Below are positions 34,799 through 43,190 of a DNA stretch of 64,000 bases, in pieces (position 1 is the stretch's first letter; each line of letters opens with the position of its first letter). Under the pieces are notes generated by a model, which ran no database searches, was not told the DNA's origin, and saw nothing but the letters and a program-made list of their open reading frames with translations. The DNA is from Aequorivita aurantiaca (GTDB lineage: Bacteria > Bacteroidota > Bacteroidia > Flavobacteriales > Flavobacteriaceae): the NCBI RefSeq assembly GCF_030410135.1, contig NZ_JAUGQQ010000002.1, positions 186,001 through 250,000 on the forward strand, written 5' to 3'. The translations under genes and the position numbers were made by a program.

Positions 34799-36061
34799 AT
34801 GAACCGGGAAACGATTCAGGATTTTAGTTGTATACTTCAAAATTACCTCGTTAACGAAGGCATGGCCATAGATTGGGCCATTTTTTTGAACGTACTTCTA
34901 AATTGTATTATCGTTTTTACGGGAGTACTTATTCTAGAGGTTATTTTTAGAAAATTTATTATTGAAGCTTTTAGGGCATTCAGCAATAAAACGAAAACCA
35001 CTTTTGATGATTATCTAGTTAAAAGTAACTTTCCAAAATACATTGCGCACGGCATATTGCTCGGGATAATTTGGTATCTCCTTCCAATCATTTTTATTGA
35101 ATCTCCTTTGATGACCGGAATGATGATGGTTGTTGCGCAAGTTTATTTGGTGATACTCTGTGTATATATTTTCAGAAGTATTCTGCGCACTACCCGAAAT
35201 TATCTTGTTGAAAATGATAGATATCGGGACAAGCCGATGGAAAGTTATGTGCAGGTAATGATGATTTTTGCCTGGGGGGTCGGCATTTTCTGGATTATTC
35301 AATTGCTTACTGGGTTTTCGCTTGTAAGTCTAACCACACTTGGTGCGGCTTCTGCGGTAATCCTTTTAATTTTTAAGGATACAATTCTTGGCTTTGTTGC
35401 AAGCATTCAAGTTTCAGTTAATGACATTGTTCGGATTGGCGACTGGATCACCTTCAGTAAATATGGCGCAGATGGATACGTTACCGAAATCAATCTTGCC
35501 ACTGTTCGCGTTCAAAACTGGGACAATACCTATACAACCATACCTACCTATAGTTTAATTGCCGATTCCTTCCAAAATTGGCGAGGCATGCAGGAAAGTG
35601 ATGGAAGAAGAATAAAACGGTCTATTTTTATAAAACAATCCTCCATTAGATTTCTTTCTGTGGATGACGTGGAACGACTGAAGAAAATACAACTGATTAA
35701 GCCTTATTTGGAACATCGCCAAAAAGATGTTGACAGATACAATGAGAAAAATGAAATTGACAAAGAGTTATTGATAAACGGCCGGAACCAAACCAATCTC
35801 GGGGTTTTTCGATATTATGCTGATGCCCTGCTGAATGAAAATTCTGCCATCAATAAGGATTTGTTTTTAATGGTCCGCCATTTAGCACCCACCGATAAAG
35901 GAATTCCAATTGAAATTTTCTGTTTCAGCAAAGACAAACGGTGGGTAAATTATGAACATATTCAGGCTGATATTTTTGACCATCTTTTGGCGGCCATCCC
36001 CTATTTTGACCTTGAAATTTTTGAACTTCCCACGGGCAAGGATTTGCAGGCATTGGCATAA
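34799..36061 (+). CDS. MscS-family channel, YbdG/MscM-like (third of three)
   Basis: Protein of 420 residues with about five hydrophobic segments, longer than the small MscS channels. The pore region is LTTLGAASAVILLIFKDTILGFVASIQ and the beta domain begins DIVRIGDWITFSKYGADGYVTEI. A C-terminal soluble domain follows. The length and sequence fit the YbdG-like subgroup, thought to respond to mild osmotic stress. It starts at the stop of the DUF3817 gene, hence translational coupling. No terminator is clear after it. Confidence 0.93.
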   Translation: MNRETIQDFSCILQNYLVNEGMAIDWAIFLNVLLNCIIVFTGVLILEVIFRKFIIEAFRAFSNKTKTTFDDYLVKSNFPKYIAHGILLGIIWYLLPIIFIESPLMTGMMMVVAQVYLVILCVYIFRSILRTTRNYLVENDRYRDKPMESYVQVMMIFAWGVGIFWIIQLLTGFSLVSLTTLGAASAVILLIFKDTILGFVASIQVSVNDIVRIGDWITFSKYGADGYVTEINLATVRVQNWDNTYTTIPTYSLIADSFQNWRGMQESDGRRIKRSIFIKQSSIRFLSVDDVERLKKIQLIKPYLEHRQKDVDRYNEKNEIDKELLINGRNQTNLGVFRYYADALLNENSAINKDLFLMVRHLAPTDKGIPIEIFCFSKDKRWVNYEHIQADIFDHLLAAIPYFDLEIFELPTGKDLQALA

Positions 36062-36110
36062 TTTTCTGGGCCTTACCAATCCGTAACACCTTTAAATTTT
36101 CGATTCTTCA

Positions 36111-36749
36111 TTAATTGCACTCAACATTATTTATATAATTTACCATTTCACCTTCTTCAATATGGTATAGGATTGAATACGTTTTCATCATTCCTCTTTT
36201 ACTCGGATTTGCTAGATTTACTTCCAATTCATTTATTAAATCTGCACAGTCCCCGAAATATTCCTTCACTTTTCTAATGGCTTTTTCTGAAACGCTTTTA
36301 GCTGCGGAATGGGCAATCCTACGCTCAACAAGATTTTTTTCACTGTCAAAAATATAGAAGAAATGAACCCCTTGCCCAATATAATCTCCAAGAATATATT
36401 TATCGCTTTTCGCAATAATTCGATGCACGCGAAGGCCGCTACCGTCTTTGCTGTGCGGAAGAGGCATAAAAACAACCTCTCCATTTCCAAGTTTTGCCTC
36501 GGAGTATTCGGTGTTTTTTATATCCTGAATGTTTCCATCGAAATCAAAATAATATAACAATTTCTCATTAAATGCTATTGGACCATAACTTCCCGCGGCC
36601 ATCCCCCCGATGGATTTTTTCTTATCGGAATTTGAACCGTCGTAAATAGTAATCAATTCACCCGAATTTTTTAGAATCGTGCCCCTCTCCTTTTGTGCAT
36701 AGGTAGTGAGAGTTAAAAATAAGGTAAGCATACAGATAATATTTTTCAT
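36111..36749 (-). CDS. Secreted protein of unknown function
   Basis: Protein of 212 residues with a signal peptide (MKNIICMLTLFLTLTTYA, then Q). The body is beta-rich (GTILKNSGELITIYDGS, EVVFMPLPHSKDGSGLRVHRIIA, KYILGDYIGQGVHFFYIFDS) with a helical C-terminus holding two cysteines. The repeated GxGE and D/N-G turns suggest a small propeller or beta barrel, not assigned. The ATG is at 36749. It has no obvious partners: the MscS gene converges on it and an aldehyde dehydrogenase gene lies upstream. Confidence 0.65.
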   Translation of the reverse strand: MKNIICMLTLFLTLTTYAQKERGTILKNSGELITIYDGSNSDKKKSIGGMAAGSYGPIAFNEKLLYYFDFDGNIQDIKNTEYSEAKLGNGEVVFMPLPHSKDGSGLRVHRIIAKSDKYILGDYIGQGVHFFYIFDSEKNLVERRIAHSAAKSVSEKAIRKVKEYFGDCADLINELEVNLANPSKRGMMKTYSILYHIEEGEMVNYINNVECN

Positions 36750-36819
36750 ATATACAGATTTTAATCTGCAATATAACTTTTATACATCCTTTTGATAAAA
36801 AAAACTATGAGAATTATTA

Positions 36820-38181
36820 TTATTTATTAATAAAAATAGTTTTTCGATTTACGAATTCCCGAATTCCATGTTCGCTCAACTCCCGTCCGTAGCCACTTTG
36901 CTTTATTCCGCCGAAAGGAAGTCGTGGGTCACTTTTTACCAGTTCGTTTATAAAAACGGCACCTTCGTCAAACTGAAATGCGAGCTTTTCGGCTTCGGCA
37001 ATATTTTTTGTGAAAATGGAAGCTCCCAACCCAAATTTTGAATAGTTTGATAGTTCAATCGCCTCTTCAATGGTTTTAAAAGTAGTGACTGAAAGTACTG
37101 GTCCAAAGGTTTCTTCATTGAAAACAGCCATTTTTTCAGTTACGCTGGTTAGCACCGTTGGCTCAAAATATGCATTTTGCCGCTTGCCGCCTATTGCCAA
37201 TTTTGCACCAGCTTTAATGGAAGCATTTACCTGTTTTTCCAAATCCTTCGCTAAATCTTCGCGCGCCAAAGTTCCCACAAAAGTTTCTTCATCCATGGGG
37301 TCACCACATTTCAGTTCGCGGATTTTTACGAGCATTTTTTCAACGAATTCTTCCGAAATTGATTCGTCAATTATCAATCGCTTTCCGGCAATACAACTTT
37401 GTCCCGTATTCTGAAAGCGCGCCATAACGCAGGTTTCAATGGTCTTTCCAATATCGCAATCCTTCAAAACCACAAGCGCGTTGCTTCCGCCCAATTCCAA
37501 AACCGTTTTTTTTATATTTTTCCCAGCAATGGAAGCCACGGAAGAACCGGCTGGGCCACTGCCCGTTAGCGTTACGGCTTTCACCTTTTCATTCTCAATT
37601 ATATCCTCAATAACATCACTTCCGACCAGTAATGTTGTAAAACAATTTTCCGGAAATCCCGCACGTTTGAATATTTTTTCAATATTCATAGCGCTTCCGA
37701 AAACATTTGAAGCATGTTTCAAAATAGCTACATTTCCTGCCATAAGTGCGGGCGCAGCAAACCGGAACACTTGCCAATATGGATAATTCCACGGCATAAT
37801 TGCTAACACCACTCCCAACGGCTCATAACTCACGTAACTTTTGTCCGCATCGGTTTTTATCACTTCATTTTGAAGATGCTTTTCGGCATTCTCGGCATAA
37901 TATTCACAGCCCCAGGCGCATTTTTCAATTTCGGCAATAGCTTGCGAAATGGGTTTTCCCATTTCCAAAACAATGGTCTCGGCATATTCCTTTTTGTTTT
38001 TTTTCAACTCTGAAGCGGCGGCGAGCATCAATTTTTTTCTTTCCGAAAAAGAAGTTTCGCGCCAACTATAAAATCGTTTGTCGGCTTTGTCGATTATTTC
38101 GGAAACTTCCTTTTTTGTGTGGTTTTTATATGATTTCAATTCCTTTCCGTTATAAGGATTGATTGAAAGTGTAGTGGCCAT
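36820..38181 (-). CDS. NAD(P)-dependent aldehyde dehydrogenase (succinate-semialdehyde type)
   Basis: Aldehyde dehydrogenase of 453 residues. The active-site Glu is in LELGGSN and the catalytic Cys in FQNTGQSCIAGKR. MPWNYPYWQVFRFAAPALMAGN and the C-terminal PFGGIKQSGYGREL are conserved. The closest subgroup by sequence flavour is the NAD-dependent succinate-semialdehyde dehydrogenase (GabD/Sad-like) class, but the substrate is not proven. An upstream in-frame extension to 38271 adds 30 residues of non-family sequence, so the ATG at 38181 is preferred. It is divergent from gcvT. Confidence 0.92.
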   Translation of the reverse strand: MATTLSINPYNGKELKSYKNHTKKEVSEIIDKADKRFYSWRETSFSERKKLMLAAASELKKNKKEYAETIVLEMGKPISQAIAEIEKCAWGCEYYAENAEKHLQNEVIKTDADKSYVSYEPLGVVLAIMPWNYPYWQVFRFAAPALMAGNVAILKHASNVFGSAMNIEKIFKRAGFPENCFTTLLVGSDVIEDIIENEKVKAVTLTGSGPAGSSVASIAGKNIKKTVLELGGSNALVVLKDCDIGKTIETCVMARFQNTGQSCIAGKRLIIDESISEEFVEKMLVKIRELKCGDPMDEETFVGTLAREDLAKDLEKQVNASIKAGAKLAIGGKRQNAYFEPTVLTSVTEKMAVFNEETFGPVLSVTTFKTIEEAIELSNYSKFGLGASIFTKNIAEAEKLAFQFDEGAVFINELVKSDPRLPFGGIKQSGYGRELSEHGIREFVNRKTIFINK

Positions 38182-38301
38182 GGTTTTTCTTTTAAAAGTA
38201 TTGAAAACAAAAGGAAGGTTACAACCGATTATGATGATTTTAACGAGTTTTCGATTGAAAATAAACCTCAAAAACCCTCGTTAACTTTATAAGTATTGTG
38301 A

Positions 38302-38309
38302 TACATTTG
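38302..38309 (+). promoter_or_regulatory. -7 promoter box (TACATTTG) of gcvT
   Basis: A perfect TAnnTTTG box 24 bases before the ATG at 38334. It lies inside a longer possible reading frame that starts at 38298, which it therefore excludes. Confidence 0.65.
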
Positions 38310-38333
38310 CCAAAAATCAGAACAAAAATTAAG

Positions 38334-39416
38334 ATGAAAAATACAGCTCTTTCCCACATTCACGAACAATTGGGTGCCAAAATGGTGCCGTTTGCAGGAT
38401 ACAATATGCCCGTTTCCTACGAGGGCGTCAACGCCGAACACGAAACCGTCCGTAATGGCGTGGGCGTTTTTGACGTTTCGCATATGGGCGAGTTTTTAAT
38501 TACTGGACCAAATGCGCTGGATTTAATTCAAAAAGTATGTAGCAACGATGTGTCAAAAATTGAGGACGGACAAGCGCAGTATAACTGTTTGCCGAATGAA
38601 ACCGGCGGAATTGTTGATGATTTGATCGTTTATAAAATTGCAGATGAAAAATATTTGTTGGTGGTGAACGCTTCAAATATTGATAAAGACTGGGATTGGA
38701 TTTCAAAATACAACACTTTCGGCGCGGACATGCGCAATCTTTCCGAAGATTATTCGCTATTGGCAATACAAGGTCCGAAAGCTATTGAAGCTATGCAATC
38801 ATTAACTTCGGAAGATTTAAGTGCCATAAAATTCTATCATTTTAAAGTTGCTGATTTTGCGGGAATTCAGCACGTAATAATCAGCGCCACAGGATATACC
38901 GGAAGCGGCGGATTTGAGATCTATTGCAAAAACAATGAAGTGGAACAGGTTTGGAACAAAGTGATGGAAGCCGGAAAGGAATATGGGATAAAACCAATCG
39001 GACTTGCCGCACGCGACACGCTTCGACTGGAAATGGGGTTCTGCCTTTACGGAAATGATATAAATGATACTACTTCACCATTGGAAGCTGGGTTGGGTTG
39101 GATTACGAAATTCACAAAAGATTTTGTCAATTCCGAAAATCTGAAAAAACAAAAAGAAGAAGGCATTACAAGAAAATTAATCGGATTCGAACTGAATGAA
39201 CGCGGCATTCCGCGCCACGACTATGAAATTGTGGACAAGGATGGTAAAAATATTGGAATCGTTACCAGCGGCACCATGGCCCCCTCGTTAAACAAAGGCA
39301 TTGGACTTGGCTATGTTTCCGTAGAGCACAGTACCACCGGAACGGAAATTTTTGTTCAAATAAGAAATAAGCCCGTTAGCGCAACAATCATTAAAACCCC
39401 GTTCTATAAAAATTAA
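38334..39416 (+). CDS. gcvT: Aminomethyltransferase GcvT (glycine cleavage T-protein)
   Basis: T-protein of the glycine cleavage system, 360 residues. It moves the methylene group from the aminomethyl-lipoyl H-protein to tetrahydrofolate. Recognised parts are [45 protein letters not shown] and the conserved C-terminal segment around [16 protein letters not shown]. The ATG at 38334 is used, since the -7 box lies upstream of it. gcvP and gcvH are not in the window. The stop overlaps the ATG of the next gene (TAATG), indicating coupling. Confidence 0.96.
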   Translation: MKNTALSHIHEQLGAKMVPFAGYNMPVSYEGVNAEHETVRNGVGVFDVSHMGEFLITGPNALDLIQKVCSNDVSKIEDGQAQYNCLPNETGGIVDDLIVYKIADEKYLLVVNASNIDKDWDWISKYNTFGADMRNLSEDYSLLAIQGPKAIEAMQSLTSEDLSAIKFYHFKVADFAGIQHVIISATGYTGSGGFEIYCKNNEVEQVWNKVMEAGKEYGIKPIGLAARDTLRLEMGFCLYGNDINDTTSPLEAGLGWITKFTKDFVNSENLKKQKEEGITRKLIGFELNERGIPRHDYEIVDKDGKNIGIVTSGTMAPSLNKGIGLGYVSVEHSTTGTEIFVQIRNKPVSATIIKTPFYKN

Positions 39417-40258
39417 TGGCCAACCGCATTCTCATACTTGGCGGCAGCGGTTTTATTGGCAATGCGCTTTACAGGGAATTTCATTCATACTTTGAAGTTC
39501 AGGCAACCTATTGCCACCAGCACGGCGCTTTTTCGGAAAATCAGGTTTTTCATAATTATTGCGTGGAAGAGGATTCGCTTTTCCTATTGTTGAATAAAAT
39601 AAGGCCAACAACTATTATTTCCGTACTTAATGGGGATTTCAAATGTCAATTGGAGGCGCACCAACAGCTCGTGAATTATGTATTGATTAATCCAAAATGT
39701 TCCGTATTGTACGTTTCTTCGGCAGCGGTTTTTGATGCAAAGCATAGGCATCCGTCTTTTGAAAATGACGTTCCTGTTTCGGAAACAAAATTGGGAAAAT
39801 ATAAAATTGCCGCTGAAAATTTATTGCTCGGCAACATTCCTTCGCAAACCTCGATTTTAAGATTACCGCTGGTTTTGGGAATAAATTCCCCCGAAATTGT
39901 CCATTTGCGCCAATGCATGAGACATCACGCCACTTTCGAAGTTTTCCCCAATTTAGTAATAAGTGCCACGACCATAAATAAAGTTTGCCAGCAGGTTCAC
40001 TACATTATCAATAAAGCATTGCGTGGAATTTTCCATTTGGCCAGCAATGATATGATTCATCACGACGAACTTTTCAAAGAAATAGCCTCAAAAATGGGCG
40101 ATAAAATGCCTATCTTTAAAAATGTCTTCAATAGCAATGAGGACCGTTATAATGCCATTCTTCCAAAAATAAACAAATTGCCAAATCCGCACCAAATAAC
40201 TGTGCAGCAAGTAATTGAGGAATGCAGTTTAAACGAAGAAATTATATCAATTAAATAA
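39416..40258 (+). CDS. NAD(P)-dependent epimerase/dehydratase-like protein
   Basis: Extended SDR of 280 residues. The Rossmann motif GGSGFIG near residue 8 starts the fold. A SSAAVFD strand and a Y-x-x-x-K (KYKIAAENLL, near 125) are consistent with a dTDP-4-dehydrorhamnose-reductase or nucleotide-sugar-epimerase relationship. The substrate is unknown. Its ATG overlaps the gcvT stop, so it is translated from the same mRNA, an unusual partner for gcvT. Confidence 0.8.
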   Translation: MANRILILGGSGFIGNALYREFHSYFEVQATYCHQHGAFSENQVFHNYCVEEDSLFLLLNKIRPTTIISVLNGDFKCQLEAHQQLVNYVLINPKCSVLYVSSAAVFDAKHRHPSFENDVPVSETKLGKYKIAAENLLLGNIPSQTSILRLPLVLGINSPEIVHLRQCMRHHATFEVFPNLVISATTINKVCQQVHYIINKALRGIFHLASNDMIHHDELFKEIASKMGDKMPIFKNVFNSNEDRYNAILPKINKLPNPHQITVQQVIEECSLNEEIISIK

Positions 40259-40267
40259 AAGAAAAAT

Positions 40268-40549
40268 ATGAAAGCCTTATCGGAAAAAGAAATTACTACC
40301 AACTTAAAAGAATTTGAAGGTTGGGATTATGTTGATGGCGCTCTGCACACCATTTTTGAATTTGAGGATTTTAAAGAGGCGTTCTCGGCGATGACCAGAA
40401 TAGCTTTTGAAGCCGAAAAACTGCAACATCACCCGGAATGGAGTAATGTCTACAATTCATTGGAAATATATCTTTCCACCCACGATGCCAACGGTGTTAC
40501 CGAAAAGGATTTTGAATTGGCGAAAATTATTGATGAATTGATTGGGTAA
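40268..40549 (+). CDS. phhB: 4a-hydroxytetrahydrobiopterin dehydratase (PhhB/PCD)
   Basis: Protein of 93 residues, the usual length. It dehydrates 4a-hydroxytetrahydrobiopterin to quinonoid dihydrobiopterin, regenerating the cofactor of phenylalanine hydroxylase. The motif is EKLQHHPEWSNVYNSLEIYL, with the paired His and the Trp, followed by THDANGVTEKDF. The ATG lies 10 bases after the epimerase gene, so it probably belongs to the gcvT transcript. No phenylalanine hydroxylase is seen here. Confidence 0.93.
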   Translation: MKALSEKEITTNLKEFEGWDYVDGALHTIFEFEDFKEAFSAMTRIAFEAEKLQHHPEWSNVYNSLEIYLSTHDANGVTEKDFELAKIIDELIG

Positions 40550-40596
40550 AATTTCCGAATTATAAGAGCCTATTATAAACATTCACTTTTTTGAAA

Positions 40597-40630
40597 TTTG
40601 GTGCTCGGTTTTTGGAATTTTTTATATTTG
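40597..40630 (+). promoter_or_regulatory. Promoter of yebC: TTTG-N22-TATATTTG
   Basis: TTTG (40597-40600) and TATATTTG (40623-40630) with 22 bases between them, 40 bases before the yebC ATG. Both elements match the Bacteroidota consensus. Confidence 0.65.
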
Positions 40631-40670
40631 CCCTTTCTTTACGATAAAAAATAACAATAGAAAATAATTT

Positions 40671-41384
40671 ATGGGAAGAGCTTTTGAATTCAGAAAAGCA
40701 AGAAAAATGAAGCGTTGGTCCGCAATGTCCAAAGCTTTTACGCGAATCGGGAAAGATATTGTAATGGCCGTGAAGGAAGGCGGTCCGGATCCCGACGCCA
40801 ATTCCAGATTGCGGGCGGTTATCCAAAACGCCAAGGCCGTGAATATGCCCAAGGAAAATGTGGAGCGCGCCATAAAACGGGCAAGTGATAAAAGTTTGGG
40901 CGATTTTAAGGAAGTGCTTTTTGAAGGCTACGCGCCGCACGGAATAGCAATTTTGATTGAAACCGCTACTGATAATAACACTCGGACCGTTGCCAATATT
41001 CGTAGTTATTTCAACAAATGTGATGGCAGTCTCGGCACTTCCGGTTCTGTTTCATTTATGTTTGACCACACTTGTAATTTCAGAATAAATCCCGAAGGAT
41101 TGGATATTGAGGAACTTGAACTTGAACTGATTGATCACGGCGTTGATGAAATTTTTGAGGATGAAGATGGTATAATGATCTACGCTCCTTTTGAAAGTTT
41201 CGGCGCGATACAAACTTATTTGGAAGAAAATAAAATTGAAATTTTATCTTCCGGTTTTGAGCGTATTCCTCAGGTAACGAAAAAATTATCGGAAGATCAA
41301 GTGGGAGATGTTGAAAAACTTCTCGAAAAAATTGAGGAGGATGATGACGTGCAAAATGTGTACCACACGATGGAAGAATCATAA
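40671..41384 (+). CDS. YebC/PmpR family protein (TACO1-like)
   Basis: Protein of 237 residues with the three-domain YebC layout. The N-terminal signature is MGRAFEFRKARKMKRWSAMS, and GKDIVMAVKEGGPDPDANSRL and ENVERAIKRA are also conserved. Members were long called transcriptional regulators but act at the ribosome, relieving stalling at polyproline or similar motifs. It has its own promoter (40597-40630) and a terminator (41405-41435), so it is monocistronic. Confidence 0.95.
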   Translation: MGRAFEFRKARKMKRWSAMSKAFTRIGKDIVMAVKEGGPDPDANSRLRAVIQNAKAVNMPKENVERAIKRASDKSLGDFKEVLFEGYAPHGIAILIETATDNNTRTVANIRSYFNKCDGSLGTSGSVSFMFDHTCNFRINPEGLDIEELELELIDHGVDEIFEDEDGIMIYAPFESFGAIQTYLEENKIEILSSGFERIPQVTKKLSEDQVGDVEKLLEKIEEDDDVQNVYHTMEES

Positions 41385-41404
41385 AAAGATTTATTAGAGC
41401 ATAA

Positions 41405-41435
41405 AAAAAGCCACCAAAAATAGGGTGGCTTTTTT
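41405..41435 (+). terminator. Rho-independent terminator after yebC, probably bidirectional
   Basis: Stem AAGCCACC (41408-41415) pairs with GGTGGCTT (41424-41431). It is flanked by A and T runs, so it can serve yebC and the convergent lipoprotein gene that ends at 41452. Confidence 0.9.
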
Positions 41436-41451
41436 AATGGAATTATTTCTT

Positions 41452-42480
41452 TTATCTGTCAACAAAAGTTAAGGACGATGCGCCAGCAAAAGGAAATGAG
41501 AATGAGGGTTGTAAATTTCCACCGGGACCAATTTCGCTGAAGAAGAGAACCTTACCTCCTTCATTTGCGCGCTCGGCAACGAAAATGGTTTGACTGATGC
41601 TTTCATAATCTACAGCAACAGGATTTCCAAGTTGCGTGAAATTACCCGAAACTCTAACTTGATTTCCGGCTACCGGCAATGTTTCACCGTTGGGCGTAGC
41701 TTCAAATTTTGATACAAATCCGCTTATAAAATGAATTGCTCCATCATTTTCATTGGATGCATCGCCAATATCAGTCAAGATCACTACTCCCCCATCTTCG
41801 GCAATACCGTGGGTGCGGGTTATGCCCTCAATAGTAATTTGTTTATCGGGCGAGGCGGTTATATCGGTAGTATAGGTCGCGACGAAATTTTTCAATACTG
41901 CAACATCAGAAGTTTTGTCAACCACTGTGTATAAATCATTACCAATAAACTCGATTCCCCAAAGGGCGTAATTCACAAACACGGTATTTCTTAGTGTATA
42001 TCCGGACGCATCCCGGGTGAATACAAACAATCTGCCATCATCAGTATTTGGATTTCCATCCGTATCTGCATTATCTGCAACAACGTAAACATCATTATTT
42101 ACTGCAATATCGCGGGGACTTTCTAAAACCGGATTACTTGAAAGCAAAAAATTTAATGGATTTCCACTTTCGGTATTTTCAACATTTGAATATGTGTTTA
42201 TTGATCGTTGGCTCCGTGAGTTTATAATAAGTTCATCTGCATCGTCGTCATAGTAAATGCCTTCATTATCATCGGAACTGGTTGCAAAGGAACGAAAGGC
42301 AATCCCGTTGGGTGTAAAATCAAATACTCCAACTGCATTATTTGTATTGCTTGTGGCATAAACATTGGCCAAGATGGGGTTTGGTGGCGGATCTCCAGCT
42401 CCATCCTCATCATCAGCATCACAAGAAATCAGGGATACTGATAATGCAAAAATTGGTAATAGATATTTAATATTTTTCAT
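41452..42480 (-). CDS. Lipoprotein with NHL/beta-propeller-like repeats, unknown function
   Basis: Protein of 342 residues with a lipoprotein signal peptide (LISC lipobox, then DADDEDGAGD). The body has repeated beta strands with Asp/Asn-rich turns (FATSSDDNEGIYYDDDADELIINS, GNDLYTVVDKTSDVAVLKNF), a propeller-like layout. A Ca-binding-like Asp-rich stretch also occurs (NADTDGNPNTDDGRLFVF). It is probably at the outer membrane. A candidate -7 box TATTTTTG lies at 42533-42540, on the minus strand. No substrate is recognised. Confidence 0.7.
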   Translation of the reverse strand: MKNIKYLLPIFALSVSLISCDADDEDGAGDPPPNPILANVYATSNTNNAVGVFDFTPNGIAFRSFATSSDDNEGIYYDDDADELIINSRSQRSINTYSNVENTESGNPLNFLLSSNPVLESPRDIAVNNDVYVVADNADTDGNPNTDDGRLFVFTRDASGYTLRNTVFVNYALWGIEFIGNDLYTVVDKTSDVAVLKNFVATYTTDITASPDKQITIEGITRTHGIAEDGGVVILTDIGDASNENDGAIHFISGFVSKFEATPNGETLPVAGNQVRVSGNFTQLGNPVAVDYESISQTIFVAERANEGGKVLFFSEIGPGGNLQPSFSFPFAGASSLTFVDR

Positions 42481-42637
42481 AGCATTTAAGTGTTTAATTG
42501 TTTTTTACAGTGCATATTTAAACATAACAAACCAAAAATAAGATAAGAGGAAGTAATGCTTAACTAATATTTAACAACAGTCACTGATAATCAGTTAATT
42601 ATAATGAATACCCGTAGTTCTATTAACACGTTTTTGG

Positions 42638-43174
42638 CTAGGAAAATTTTCTGTTTTTGCCAATTATGGTTTTGTAATAGGAGCGTATTACGAGCGAATC
42701 TTTATGATAATCACCCGAAGGATAGAATGGTTTGTTTACAATCACTTTTTTGGTAGCGTAATCAAATCCTACACAAATGATTGGAACATTTGCCAATAAC
42801 GCAATGTAATAATATCCCGTTTTCCAGGATTCCACTTTTTTTCGTGTTCCTTCAGGAGATAATGCCAAACGGAATTCCTTCTTTTCATCAAAAAGCTGCG
42901 CGATTGCTTCCACCTTGTTTTGCCCTGGAGTTCTGTCCAAAGGCGCACCTCCCATCCATTTAAAATACCAACCAAAGGGCCATAGGAACAGTTCCTTCTT
43001 AGCTATATAATTAATCTCTGTCCGTAATATTTTTCGGGCGAATGCGCCAATGTAGAAATCATGCCAACTAGTGTGCGGGACAACAATAACCACGGCTTTT
43101 TTAATAGCTGGATTGAAAGAACCTTCTATTTTCCAGCCCATCAAATTGTAGAATATGAATTTGATAATTCCCAT
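42638..43174 (-). CDS. 1-acyl-glycerol-3-phosphate acyltransferase-like (PlsC) protein
   Basis: Acyltransferase of 178 residues. It shows the H-x4-D motif (HTSWHDF near residue 34) and the second conserved block LSPEGTRKK near 107. No large transmembrane anchor is seen, so it is a compact variant of the family (E. coli PlsC has 245 residues). Fatty-acyl transfer to a lysophospholipid or lipid-A-like acceptor is likely. It begins 16 bases after the KdsB-KdnB fusion gene, so the two are probably co-transcribed. The ATG is at 43174. Confidence 0.85.
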   Translation of the reverse strand: MGIIKFIFYNLMGWKIEGSFNPAIKKAVVIVVPHTSWHDFYIGAFARKILRTEINYIAKKELFLWPFGWYFKWMGGAPLDRTPGQNKVEAIAQLFDEKKEFRLALSPEGTRKKVESWKTGYYYIALLANVPIICVGFDYATKKVIVNKPFYPSGDYHKDSLVIRSYYKTIIGKNRKFS

Positions 43175-43190
43175 TGAAAAAATTAAGAAT

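Noticed and set aside
38182-38271. Longer N-terminus for the aldehyde dehydrogenase
   Set aside because: The extra 30 residues do not belong to the family and the ATG at 38181 starts at the usual position.
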